Shown here piece by piece: positions 12,571 through 23,007 of a DNA stretch of 64,000 nucleotides (the stretch's first letter is position 1; each line of letters starts with the position of its first letter). Below the pieces are notes generated by a model. That model saw only the letters and a program-made list of their open reading frames with translations. It was not told the DNA's origin and ran no database searches. This DNA comes from Sphagnum magellanicum. Its lineage: Eukaryota > Streptophyta > Sphagnopsida > Sphagnales > Sphagnaceae. Location: NCBI GenBank assembly GCA_021904315.1, contig CM038922.1:186001-250000 (forward strand), read 5' to 3'. The position numbers were made by a program, and so were the translations under genes.

Positions 12571-13059
12571 GTAAAAACCACCCCAGTCATCTTTAGATTT
12601 TTACTGTAATATCCGGGGGTACCAGAGCGGTCTTTTCAGATGTACCATCGTTAGGAACGATAATCATCCCAACAAGAATTACTTAGTGTCAATTTGGTGA
12701 ATAGTTTGTAGAAAACTGTAGAAAACAAGAGGTTTTTTAATTTTAAAATTCCAATTTTTTATATTAGAATTTTGGGAAAAAAAATCCAAAAATTTAGCAA
12801 AACTAGTTTTTTTCCCGGTCAAATACACTGAGGAAAAAAATATTTTGCAAGAAAAGCACCTTTTTTGCAGTAAAAACAACAAAACTTTTTTGAAAAAATC
12901 ACTGCTAGAAAATGGACCAAAAAAACCGTGCCCCCAAACTGAAAATGTTTTGAACATTGGGAAATTTTCCCAAAAAAATGATTTTCTCCAAGATTTGACA
13001 GAATATTCCTTTGGGGAATGTTCACCATGTCTTACTGTGAACGGTGATACCAATTTTTT
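12571..13059. other. Unassigned A/T-rich sequence
   Basis: Overlapping open frames on both strands (12679-13053 minus, 12845-13234 plus) are rich in Phe/Lys from A and T runs. They show no known domain and are treated as chance. Confidence 0.4.
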
Positions 13060-13290
13060 GGAATGTCATGAAACATTTCCTATTTTAAATACTGTAGTAC
13101 TTAGGAAAAAGGTTTTTGGTTTAGCAGCAAGGTGCCCAATGATTTATTTATTCTTATCATTCACTTTTGGCAGTAAAAATAATAATATTTTACAATTAGG
13201 CACTATGCTAAATATTTTAACGAATTTTTTATGAATTTAAAAATAATTAATTAGTGCTTAACCAGCCTAGGTACTATGGTAATAAAACTT
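13060..13290 (+). repeat. Dispersed repeat family beta, copy 2
   Basis: Ends with AATAATTAATTAGTGCTTA, then CCTAGGTACTATGGTA, matching the ends of the other beta copies. Non-coding. Confidence 0.4.
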
Positions 13291-13635
13291 GCTGTACGGG
13301 GCAGGCGGCAATTGTATGGTAGTAGAATAGTGTTGGTATAGTATGGACCAGTGTTCTTTTTTCCCCCCAATTTCCTGATAGAGTCAGGGTGCAGAGCATC
13401 CTCAGGCAGATTTCAACTTAACTGGCAACATTATTTCAAGTAACTCTTAACACTGTAGCAAGTAAACATAAGCATGGTGACCCTCCCCAACAAAAAATAG
13501 TTTTCAGGCAATTTTAAATGATTATCCCCCTCTTTTTCCCTTTATAATGGTAGCTGCCCTTTAAAAAATTAAAAATTCTGGCCATAATTTGCCAGGAAAA
13601 AAAATACTGGTATGGCCTATTGAACATACCAGTCT

Positions 13636-13822
13636 CATCCCGGTGTTCAGTGCAAGACTGAGTTTTAGCTGGTATTTGACAAGTATATACTTGATATTAA
13701 GACCAATAGAAGGCTGGTATTACCTCCCGTCCCTACCAGGCTGGTACTGGCATAATGCTCCTGTAGCCTCAGGTCATACCAGTCTAATAGAGTCCTTTGA
13801 TACCAGTGTTGATACCAGGTGC
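13636..13822 (+). repeat. Left arm of a long imperfect inverted repeat
   Basis: Contains GCAAGACTGAGTTTTAGCTG, AGAAGGCTGGTATTACCTC and ATACCAGTGTTGATACCAGG. The reverse complement of 14807-15010 carries the same blocks in the same order. The arms are about 190-200 bp, with about 985 bp between them. The repeated CTGGTAT words are typical of this repeat. Confidence 0.65.
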
Positions 13823-14437
13823 AGGCCTATATACCAATCCAGCACTGGTAGGAACAACCCTCATCATCTAGGCTGCTTTCAAAGTAGTGGTGACCACATT
13901 CACTAGCTTGTATGGAAGGCAACCCCTATTCACTACCGTGGACAGATGGGCCGTATTGAACCCTATCTGCAGCCCGTGAATATAGTGAGGGCCAAGGGAA
14001 GAAGCCTTATTATCCCCCCTAAAGCAAAGTTGGAAATTTTCTAAATGGATGTTCCTGCTGAAACCAAAAGGGTCTTGGACAATTGTTGGATGCCCCTTTC
14101 TGCAAATGGAAGGGACCACATCTGACACATGCCCATTATGTGTCAGAAGCTACATCAAATAAACAAAGGCAGAAATTTAAAAGAGCAATGCGTGGAAAAG
14201 AAAACACTCATCGATTGATTCACGAGAACATTGTAATTCTTGCTGAATTCAAAGTTACGGATGATGACATAGCATAGGCCACAATGCTTATCCCAATGAT
14301 CATTTGAGGTTACAGTGAAACTCATTTTTCTTGATGGGGCCACCCCTCACCATCTTATTCCATTCTTACACTCTGTCCTACACAGCTAGGTAATTTGGTG
14401 ATGACGCTAAACCAGCGGTGGTCTGGGAGATAGGCTC
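13823..14437. other. Spacer of the inverted repeat, no gene
   Basis: Open frames at 13868-14128 (minus) and 14083-14277 (plus) have no family resemblance. No splice structure or RNA gene is visible. Confidence 0.35.
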
Positions 14438-14800
14438 AGAGCATCTCCACCAACGCTCAGTATGTGACCCGTATCTGACCCTGCAAAAACATTTCTGCCA
14501 TCCAAGTTTTAGTTATTAACTTCTTTCCAACCCCACCCATAAAACTGAAACTGGGACTGCAAGTAGGTGGGAGACTACTATTAACAACCCACTTGGACCA
14601 ATCAAACTATCTAGCGAATCAGAAACAGGGAGCAGTCAATAAATACGATTTGATTGTACCTATTACACTGTTAACAGGCTCCTCCAGGGCTCTGAGAGGT
14701 GTGGGGTCATTTTCAGAGTTTCCAAGTGGATTCACTGGATTTGACACATAAATCTCATCCAAGTGCATGGTCACACATTGAGCATTCGGGAAGATGCTCT
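14438..14800. mobile_element. MITE with 32-bp terminal inverted repeats
   Basis: The left end (14438-14469) starts AGAGCATCTCCACCAACGCT. The right end (14769-14800), read as reverse complement, starts AGAGCATCTTCCCGAATGCT. They match at 26 of 32 positions. The element is 363 bp and non-coding. The GAGCATCTCC start is a common kind of MITE end in plants. I found no clear target-site duplication. A single end of the same family lies at 19248-19279. Confidence 0.7.
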
Positions 14801-14806
14801 TACACT

Positions 14807-15010
14807 TCGTATCAACACTGGTAGCAAGGACCCCACCTGTCTAGAATGAGCTGAGGCAATACTAGCATTATCCTTATATGAGCATGATACGGACCTGAGG
14901 TAATACCAGCCTTGTACCAATTTTGTTTATCAAGTCTCAACATCAAGTGTATAGCTGCTTCATACCAGCCAAAATTCAGTCTTGGACCCAATACCAGGAC
15001 AAGAGTTCCT
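14807..15010 (-). repeat. Right arm of the long imperfect inverted repeat
   Basis: Reverse complement of the 13636-13822 arm, with small gaps. The MITE at 14438-14800 abuts its inner edge. The 121-codon open frame on the minus strand here (14812-15177) comes from the repeat and is not a gene. Confidence 0.65.
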
Positions 15011-15210
15011 GTGTTTTTATTTTTGTTTTTTGGGAAAATTTTGCACTGTGGTGACAAAAAAAACCCGGTTTGAATTGTACAAACTACGACTCTTTTTTTG
15101 GGGGAAATGAACAGCAAAAGTAGGTACATTTTGAGGAAAAAAGTCACATGTTGTTTAGAAAATGAATTCTTATCCATTTGCCAGAACTAGGCAGGATTTT
15201 TTTTAAAAAT

Positions 15211-15290
15211 TACCTGATTGTCTGGCCTCTATCCAAATGTGGCTCATTCATTCCTCCTTTGGATGATGGCCAGTGCACCTACTTGACAAA
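15211..15290 (+). repeat. Dispersed repeat family alpha, copy 4
   Basis: Keeps CTCTATCCAAATGTGGCT and TTTGGATGATGGCCAGTG from the alpha consensus order. Confidence 0.5.
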
Positions 15291-15299
15291 ACTGAAAAA

Positions 15300-16024
15300 G
15301 TATATAAATAAATAAAACCCTGGACCAAACTGGTATGAAAGTTTTAAAAATTACCCATTACCAGCACCAGCCAGCAATTCTTTTTCCTGTGCGAAAAATT
15401 TAGCCAATATGTGAAAAGTAGAAATAAGAGAGAATATTCTCTCACAATACTCCTGTGAAAATTATGCCGAATTTTGATGGAAAAAAAATTGTTAATTTTT
15501 TTTTGCCACATTTGGACTCTGGTTTTAATTTCGTAGGAGATTTTAACTAGAGTTTTTTCCAGTTTAGACAGGTTTTAAAACCATTTCATTCTAAAGCCCT
15601 CTTAAGATACTAGCCAATGATGAAACATCTGAAGTTTTTTACTAAAAAAAAAGCCTAAACCCTCAATACCAACCTGGTACAAGAAAAAAAAACCCAATAC
15701 CAAGACCATGCTGGCATGTTCAAAAGTTGGTACAAGAGCAACACCGGCTCAAAAACCTACCTCATCTTCCTTGCATAATTTTCCAGAAATTTGGGTGGCC
15801 CACCCGGCCAAGTACATAGATGGGTTTGCTTTGTCACCAGTTTTTGCGGGTTCAATGATGAGTTTGACAGTCTAGAATGCCAAACCCACTTAAGAAGAAA
15901 GAAACCTAGACATGGGCTTCATGTCTTGGACATGGTTTTTTTTGCAGATGAAGTGATTTGTGAGTGATTCATTTGTTCATTTGCACACACAAGCGCGCAC
16001 ACACATTTTGCGACTTTTGCCAAT
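15300..16024. other. Unassigned A/T-rich sequence
   Basis: Scattered CCAGTAC/TGGTA words recall the inverted-repeat arms at 13.6 and 14.9 kb, but I cannot align a further full copy. No gene. Confidence 0.35.
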
Positions 16025-16140
16025 TTTTTGTCACAAATTCAATGGTTTTTGTTTTTGGAAAAAAATCACCAAAAATTGAATAAAATTTCGAAAAACTCTA
16101 AAAGCGTTGTCAGATTTCTATACCTGGTTCAAGCAGGTAG

Positions 16141-16180
<40 letters not shown>

Positions 16181-16275
16181 AGGATTTTTAGATTTATTTA
16201 TTTTCAAAATAGCCCAATCTGGGTAAATCGTCTTATGGATGACTGTCACTTCAGTTACATTACAAAATTGAAAAA
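16025..16275 (+). repeat. Dispersed repeat family alpha, copy 5, with (TA)n
   Basis: Has the 5' A-rich 'CACCAAAAATTGAATAAAATT' type leader, CAGATTTCTATACCTGGTTC, a microsatellite of about 17 TA units at 16144-16178, then GCCCAATCTGGGTAAATC and GGATGACTGTCAC. The IYIYIY runs in open frames of both strands here are the microsatellite. Confidence 0.6.
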
Positions 16276-16439
16276 TAATGATAATAAAAGCGGGCAGGGT
16301 CAGGTAATTGCAATCTTCGTTTGATGATGGAGACAATCATATGTTAATTTTCATACGTTATTTGTTATTTTTCAGATTTAGTATGTTTCAGGGTACCATA
16401 ATACCTTGATGACTTGAACACAGATTATATATATTTTAG

Positions 16440-16610
16440 AAATGTTGAAATTTTCACCCCAAAAAATTCCCAACAAATATTTGTGAAGAAAAATGAAGAA
16501 ATTTTTGGAATGTTCATGAATGAATGTTTCTAATTTTCAAGATGGAATCTTCAAATTTAATTAATTATTTGGTAGACATGTGTTGAAGCTGGCCCCTGTA
16601 CTATGTACTT
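16440..16610 (+). repeat. Dispersed repeat family beta, copy 3
   Basis: Contains AATTTAATTAATTATTTGG, then ACATGTGTTGAAGCTGGCCC and GTACTATGTAC. It lies about 200 bp downstream of an alpha copy, so alpha and beta may be parts of one element. Confidence 0.5.
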
Positions 16611-16794
16611 TTCGATAAATGCTCATCTCGCAATAGGGTCACTTGGGACAGACTTCCAGCCTCCAACCCTAAGCTTCTTAGGGTCGATTCTTTCAAATTC
16701 TACCGCAACACATAGAAAGAACATCATGAGGTCTGGAAGATAGTCTACAAAGTTTCCAATGATGTTGCAGAATCTCTCCCAAGTCCCAATTACA

Positions 16795-16945
16795 CCACAT
16801 AATGACCATTGGTCAGACCTTGGCTCAGGCCACCCAAATAATGGCCATTGGTCACACCTGGATCAGGCCACCCAAATAATGGCCATTGGTCACACCTGGA
16901 TCATGGCCACCCATAGAATGGCCATTGGTTAGACCTAGGTCATTG
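16795..16945 (+). repeat. Minisatellite, four units of 35-39 bp
   Basis: Units start at 16795, 16830, 16868 and 16907. Units 2 and 3 are almost identical over CCACCCAAATAATGGCCATT and GGTCACACCTGGATCA. The outer units are more diverged, as expected of a short tandem array losing identity at its edges. Confidence 0.85.
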
Positions 16946-17420
16946 CCACGTAGCGCTCAACTGGGTCCTCCCAATGGCCATCACCCAATACATAATTTGC
17001 TCCCAACAAGGAAGTTTCCATGCAAGAACGTTTTTGAAGACACTCTTTTACATATTAACACAAGCTTTAAGGTATTTCTCTGCCCCCACCCCCTTAAGCC
17101 TTGCAAGGGAAACCTTGTGAATTGCAATCCGACCAATGGGTACACATGCTTTGTTATTATGTGTTAAATTTGTCTGACATTGAAAATATCAAAGTTCGAA
17201 GGAAGGAGAAGTCAAGGTTTTGGAAATCATTTGGTGTTTCATTTGTACTAAATTTTTGGACTTACAATAATAAACAATGAGGGGGAACCAATTTACATGG
17301 TTTTAAAAGGAAAAATTAGTTGAATTCACTTTACGGATATATATATCCAAAATTTTCATAATTTTCTTGTTGAAAAAACGATAAAAGATTTGTTGGGAAA
17401 AAAAAAATCACTGGTTTCAG
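16946..17420. other. Unassigned intergenic sequence
   Basis: No gene recognised. The 93-codon frame that starts at 16886 in the minisatellite has no family resemblance. Confidence 0.35.
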
Positions 17421-17554
17421 GTGCCTAACAAGTTGAGCCAAATTTCTAGCTTACTCTTTCAGACTGAGACAAAAGTTTCCAAAGGGTTTGAGAAAGAGCA
17501 AGTGTGTGATATTGCAGAGTGGGGTGCTCGTGACTCAACCATTGTTGCTTTTAG
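17421..17554 (+). other. Possible orphan exon of an unknown gene
   Basis: Forty-four uninterrupted codons lie between a good acceptor (CTGGTTTCAG) and a donor-like AG/GTATAT. The translation (starts VPNKLSQISSLLF, later EKEQVCDIAEWGARD) has an ordinary protein composition, unlike the Lys/Phe-rich chance frames nearby. I do not recognise the family, and I found no partner exon on either side. It may be a captured or duplicated gene piece, or chance. Confidence 0.2.
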
Positions 17555-18399
17555 GTATATGGCATACCGGGATTGTTTGTTTGTTTGTTTTTTGAGTCAA
17601 AATTTTTTAACTTCCCTTTTCTTTGTGTGTGATGTTGTACAAGACTTGAGACACAAAATTGAAATGATTACCTGACAAGTTATAGGCGACAAATGTGTAA
17701 AGGGTCAATGTGTCCGTATATTTGTCTACTAACAACTTATCTAATTTACATTGCATCCACATACCTGATTATTTGTACTAACCATGCATAGACACAACCT
17801 ATCCTGACACATGATGCATCTGTCACAATGAGTCAAGCATGTGTAATAGGCTGTCCAATCAAAATGAAAGAAATTGAGGGTGTTGCTTCCTAATCTGTAG
17901 GGTCCAGAATTTTTTAAACGAAAATTTCACCAGAAAATTTCACTTTTTTTGGGAAAAGTTCAGCAAATTTTCAATATCAAAAAACTTTTATGAAAAAACA
18001 AAAACCTTGTCTGAAATATCTCCTGATACCAAAAAACAATAATTATGCAAATAATAATAATAATTGCTACATACCACCTATCCTATGTTGATCACAAAAC
18101 CAGATTAGAATGTGTAACTATGATATGTACCTGACAATGTGTGACCTACAACTAATCAATACAATTTGAGTTGAACAATTTCTGTTCACGGCATGTGTGC
18201 ATAACTAAAAACATACATTAAAAAACCAGTTACTGCACCTTATATACCCAAGATTATTGTATCACATACAAGGACCAAAGGGCTTTTTTTCTTTTCTTTT
18301 TTTTCGGAATTTGTTTTTCAGAAATGAGAAAATGAGTGTTTGTAAGGGTTTCTGATCACCAAAATTTGAAAAGGAAATGAAAAGTTCAAATGAAAAGGG
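17555..18399. other. Unassigned intergenic sequence
   Basis: AT-rich, with A-rich alpha-repeat leader words near 17910-18000 (GAAAATTTCACCAGAAAATT). No gene or RNA seen. Confidence 0.35.
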
Positions 18400-18515
18400 C
18401 TGCATTCTACATGGGGTTCTGGCAGTAGGTAGCCAACAATATAGAAGAATGCTTAAATTTTTGTAGCCAAATTTGGCTAAACATCATCTTATAGATGATT
18501 GCCACTAATGCTACA
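18400..18515 (+). repeat. Dispersed repeat family alpha, copy 6
   Basis: Contains GGTAGCCAACAATATAGAAG, TGTAGCCAAATTTGGCTAAA and TAGATGATTGCCAC. Preceded at 18358 by AAAATTTGAAAAGGAAATG, a word also found in the first alpha array (near 11373). Confidence 0.6.
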
Positions 18516-19479
18516 TCCAAATAACCAATAAAATAAAATAAAATAACCAGTAACAAAGACCCAAGTTTTGATCTTCTCTTGGTGTATATTGTATATGATA
18601 TCACTTGATCATGTGAATGCCAAACTTGTCCCTCCAAAATATGATCAATTGAATTCCTAGAATTGGATCATTCCAATTTCCCATTCTCATTTTGAATGAC
18701 CGTACTATCCAGTCATTTAAGGTTGGGAGTGACAGATTATGTCATTTTCTTGATTATATTATATGACATGATCTTTTGTTAATGATCAATGACTAAAATG
18801 TGTTGGTTGAACATGAATGTTTTCATTACAATTAATGAATTTGCCATCACAAACCTTAACGTCATGGAATAGCCTTGCCCTTGCCCCTTATGTTGGGTGC
18901 ATTAACCTACCTTGCTGAAATGGGCTTACCTAGCATCTTACATAACATAGTGGGCAGGGGCTTTACCATTTTAATTAGCAGCACTTACTTTTTAGTGCAT
19001 GTTTCTTTGCAATGCATGCCCCCATTAAGATACTAAACCTTTTTTGCATGAAATATGCAATTTCATACAAAGAACTTCCCAACAGCTGAACTATAATGTT
19101 AAGCATGGTTTGATTGTGCTAAGCCAAAAATAAAAGGTTCAAAGTTCAAACATTTGGGGTGTATTATAATGTGGAGGGTAAAGGCCCAAAGGGGGGGGGT
19201 ACCTCCAAAATAAGGGGCCTAGGAGAATGCAATATCCAAGCCCATAAGAGCATCTCTAACAGTGCTCAATATGTGACTGCAGACAGTAAATTTTATTGCA
19301 AAAAAGTCAAAATGTGCCAGTTTAGCTCAAGAAATTGGTTTTTTTCCACCAAATTCATGTAGCTTGTTGTGCTGGTAAAAGGCGCAACATAGTTGTGCAC
19401 CTCCAAAAACAAGTGTACCAAGCAACTCATCGCATAATGGCTCTACCCAATCTTATATGACCATGATCAATATTTTATG
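18516..19479. other. Intergenic sequence with a truncated MITE end
   Basis: No gene. At 19248-19279 is AGAGCATCTCTAACAGTGCT and following bases, the same terminal sequence as the MITE at 14438. No facing right end follows, so it is a truncated copy. Confidence 0.45.
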
Positions 19480-19609
19480 CTAAAGACCAACTCCTTAGGA
19501 AGGAAAATAAAGAATCTTTAAGAGAATTTTATTTTCTGAAATTGAACATTCAAAATTAATTAATTGTTTGGGAGGCATGTGCCAAACTTGCCAAGGTACT
19601 AGAGTATAT
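19480..19609 (+). repeat. Dispersed repeat family beta, copy 4
   Basis: Contains AAAATTAATTAATTGTTTGG, then GCATGTGCCAAACTTGCCAA and GGTACTAGAG. Confidence 0.5.
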
Positions 19610-19985
19610 GGAATGTTTGAAATCTAAAATTTGAAAACTAAAATGTTTGAATTTTGATGTGTGAATACTGAAAGTTGAAAACTGAAATTTGTATGTGAAA
19701 TGTTTGGAATGTGAAATTTTGAGAATTAAAATGTCTGAATTAGGATGTGTGAATACTTAAAGCTGGAAATTGCAAATTGAAATCTCCATGTGAAGTGTCT
19801 AGAATTTGAAATTTTAAAAATTTAAATGTCTAAATTTGGATGTGTGAATACTGAAATTTGAAATCTTTTTGTGAAAGGTCTAGAAGGAATCTCAAATTTT
19901 GAAAATTGAAATGTTTAAATATTAAAAAATTAAAATTAAAATGTCTAAATATTGAAAACTGAAAATTGAAAACTAAAAATTGAAT
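19610..19985 (+). repeat. Degenerate tandem repeat, period about 88-95 bp
   Basis: The phrase GATGTGTGAATACT recurs at 19656, 19744 and 19839, each followed by TGAAA(A/T)TTGAAA-type runs and a GTGAAATGTTT-type word. At least three units are visible, and the array fades into AAATTGAAAA simple sequence. Confidence 0.7.
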
Positions 19986-20452
19986 TATTATGAATTCCCA
20001 TTTCGAATTGGGTTCACAACATACCGAATCATTGGATTCAAGTGGGTCTCTGGACACTATTGTGAAATAAAAAACTTCAATAATTACACCAAATTACATC
20101 ATTTTAGGGTAAATCCTTCCAAATAATGTACCATTGGCAATTAGGAAACACCACATAATAATGAAGTAGGCTCCATAGAGTGTTCATACATATTTGTTTT
20201 GAAGGAGAGATTTAAACAAACATATTTGCATTAAAGGAGATATTACATCATTTATTGGTCACTACCATAGTGTGCATATGATAACAATCTCTGATGGAAA
20301 AAGTTTTTTTACCTCATATTACTCTATATATCTAAAACACAACCTTTTGAGTCCCCCTTTATGGAGGTCAAAACCCGCTTGAAAAAAGATGCACTTGATC
20401 AAGGAACCCAAGATTTGATTACATATGTTGCCATTGTTTGTGTTTGCCAAAA
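19986..20452. other. Intergenic, downstream of the HSP90 relic
   Basis: No gene recognised. Given the orientation of the relic, this was once its 3' flank. Confidence 0.4.
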
Positions 20453-21785
20453 TTAATCCACCTCCTCCATGCAGCTATCTTGATCTACATTGTCTTCTAA
20501 TGTGGGCATATCAACTTCTTCATCAGCAACAATTGGAGCTTCATCAATATTCAAACCCAACTTAATCATGCACTAAATTCGAATGCCAAAGGTGTTGGGA
20601 TCATCAAGGCTAAATCCAAATGTCAACATTGCTACAATATAAAAATTAAAAAAATTATCACATCATGTCGCAAAGGAAAATAACCAAAAACTAAAATAAT
20701 AACACATTTTTCCACTTGAACTAACAAATTTACCTACTACAATGGAGCAAGTTCCCAAGGTAAATGGATGAAACAACTAGATGCAAAAGATTTAATAGCC
20801 ACAATTTGCCCAATATATACATGTTTCATACTATAACAAGACAAGATCCTTGACCATTTTGTCAAACTTGTCTACATCTACACATTTGCATAACTCAATC
20901 ATGACAAAGTTCTTTGGATTGATCTCAAGAGTCTTCTTGCTATCCATGTAGCTGCCCATACTAATATTTCCAAGTGCTTGTGCCTTCATAATTTGCTCCA
21001 TGTTTGCACTGCAACCATATCTACATCACATTAACAAGAATTTTAATAAAGAAAAGGCATTAATCAAACAAAGACCAAGGACTAAAACTTACTTGCCCGT
21101 CACCAAAACACAAGGTGAATCCATAATATAGTCATAGACTTAAACCTTCTCCACTTTGTCCTCAAGAATTTCATGTTTAGAAACTTTCAACAATTAACTT
21201 TCTAAAAACATGCACAAACCATATAATTCCAAAATATGGACATGCATTTGTAAGCAAACATTGTCATGGACATACAAATTTGTAATGTCTACACACCTTG
21301 ATAACTTTGCAAAAAGGTTCAATCTAAACTTTTGTCTCCAGTTTCTTCTTTTTCTCCTCCTTTGTTTCATCCAATTTCAAACCTTCTTTCATTGCATATA
21401 CTAATTTTTTGCCATCATATTCTTTCAATTATTGGACTGCATCAGCACAAATGAATATAAAATTGTCTCCATATGTAAAAGTATGGCATAACACATACAA
21501 CTATACCAAACTTTCCACAAAAGACTTCAAAGTCTCTGCAGAAGGACCAATCCTTAAACCCCCAGAAGGTTCCCAAAAACAATATCCTTCGAGTGTGAAT
21601 ATGCATGCTGCTCTAAAGTCTAGTACCCAGAACATAGGATTCAAATCATGAAAAAAAAGAAACATAAGAGACCCAAAACCTCTTGCAACTACCCTACCTA
21701 CATACTCATCATTGGGATCAACCATAAAGAGAACTTCAAGACCTTGCTTCTTCAACTTCTCCAAGAATAGACAGTTTTCAAATGC
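20453..21785 (-). pseudogene. HSP90: HSP90 pseudogene, 3' third, introns retained
   Basis: Five exon remnants match the C-terminal 229 codons of cytosolic HSP90: 21785-21702 (FLEKLKKQGLEVLFMVDPND), 21440-21297 (LKEYDGKKLVYAMKEGLKLD), 21172-21093 (EILEDKVEKV, DSPCVLVTG), 21020-20821 ([14 protein letters not shown]) and 20631-20453 (FGFSLDDPNTFG, ending MEEVD and TAA). MEEVD is the co-chaperone (TPR) tail of the cytosolic form. The exon lengths sum to 687 nt with phase kept, and the donors at 21296, 21092 and 20820 and acceptors at 21021 and 20632 are still canonical. There are five in-frame stops. The acceptors before 21440 and 21172 look lost, and many Arg codons read Tyr or Cys. The upstream two thirds of the gene was not found. 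Because introns are present, it arose by DNA duplication, not by reverse transcription. Confidence 0.9.
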
Positions 21786-22087
21786 CTACTCCTAATGTAC
21801 TTAAGGTTAAATCCACCCAAACATGAAAAATTACATCCATTTGAAAATTTTCATTTTGTGAACACTTGTCATCTCCACATTGGCTAATGAGTGAACCAAA
21901 TTTTTATCCCCAAATCCAAATCCTGCAAATATGTGTAGTATCTTCCCTATGGGTAAAGCCAATAACTTGGACCTGATTAAATATTAATATTTCTAATTGG
22001 TCAATCATAATGATTGGTTTAGGTGGTTTGCTATTAGTAGTCCCCCACATATATGCAATTCCAGTTTCAATTTATTGGTGGGTTGGT
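21786..22087. other. Former intron or flank of the HSP90 relic
   Basis: Immediately upstream (minus strand) of the first recognisable HSP90 exon, which has an AG acceptor at 21787-21786. No further HSP90 exon is visible before the solo LTR begins. Confidence 0.4.
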
Positions 22088-23007
22088 TGACGTACTCCCA
22101 ACCTCCTCAAAAGACTCAAATGTGAATCTAAGATGAAAACATCGGAAGAACAGGAAGTTAAGGCACGCTCCCTGGCTTGTAGCACTTTGGGGTAAAAGGG
22201 CGTGCTGGAGCTTCGGGATGGGACTAGGAAGATTGACAAGCACTTCAATCACTCACATGGACTTACACAAACCAAACAAAAAGTTAGTTAATGCATAGCT
22301 GGAGCACTTTTGGTGCTAGGACGAACCACAGGCAAATTCAAATTCATATGATTCACCACAGCCCAAACTTGGGGGAAGCCACCACCTTCCCCCTTATAGT
22401 ATATTATGTGCCTCTCCACGAGGCCCACATCCAAATGGCATTTTGTCTCAAAACTCCCAAATGGGAATCCCGAAATTCCCAAAGTTGGGACTTCCACAAC
22501 TTTGGGGCCCCATAACTTTGTGTGTAGACCTCTGATTGAAATAAGGTCTAAAAAAAAGTTTTAGTCCTTGTCAAGAGCTTTCCAACGGTATGTTGCATGC
22601 CACCTACACACAAGGAAATCGGGTCGATTCTTGACTTTTAATGGTCAGGAATCAAACTGCAAATTTGCCTCCTAGCCTTTCTTCTGGCCATAACTTGTGT
22701 TTAAGATCTCCAAATGGGTCATGCGAACCCATTTTAGACATCTATGTTTCAATATATTTTCAATTATATAAATAACTCTTCAATTCAATGGGTTTTGACC
22801 CTTGCAATTGCCCTTTGAAAATTTGGGAGTCCATTGGGACTCCAACTCCCAAAATGGGAGTTCACTTGAGAGTGTGAAGGTTCATTCCCTCACATTGTTT
22901 TGCACTCCCGAGAGCATGAGATGTGATGTGACCCCTGGGCTTCCTTCTTGGCCCGCAACCTTGCAAGTCCTTGCCTTGGTCGCGAGCCCAAGGTTAGGGT
23001 TGCGACA
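22088..23007 (-). mobile_element. Solo LTR, copy C of a six-copy family
   Basis: On the minus strand it starts TGTCGCAACC and ends GTACGTCA. The flanks are TTGGT and TTGGC, a 5-bp target-site duplication with one difference. Its blocks (CTCCCAAAATGGGAGTT, TCGATTCTTGACTTTTAATGG region, CACCACCTTCCCCCTTATAG) are shared in the same order with the copies at 33781, 35762, 37521, 40425 and 53514. No internal retrotransposon sequence or second LTR is attached. Old, with middling CpG loss. Confidence 0.85.
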
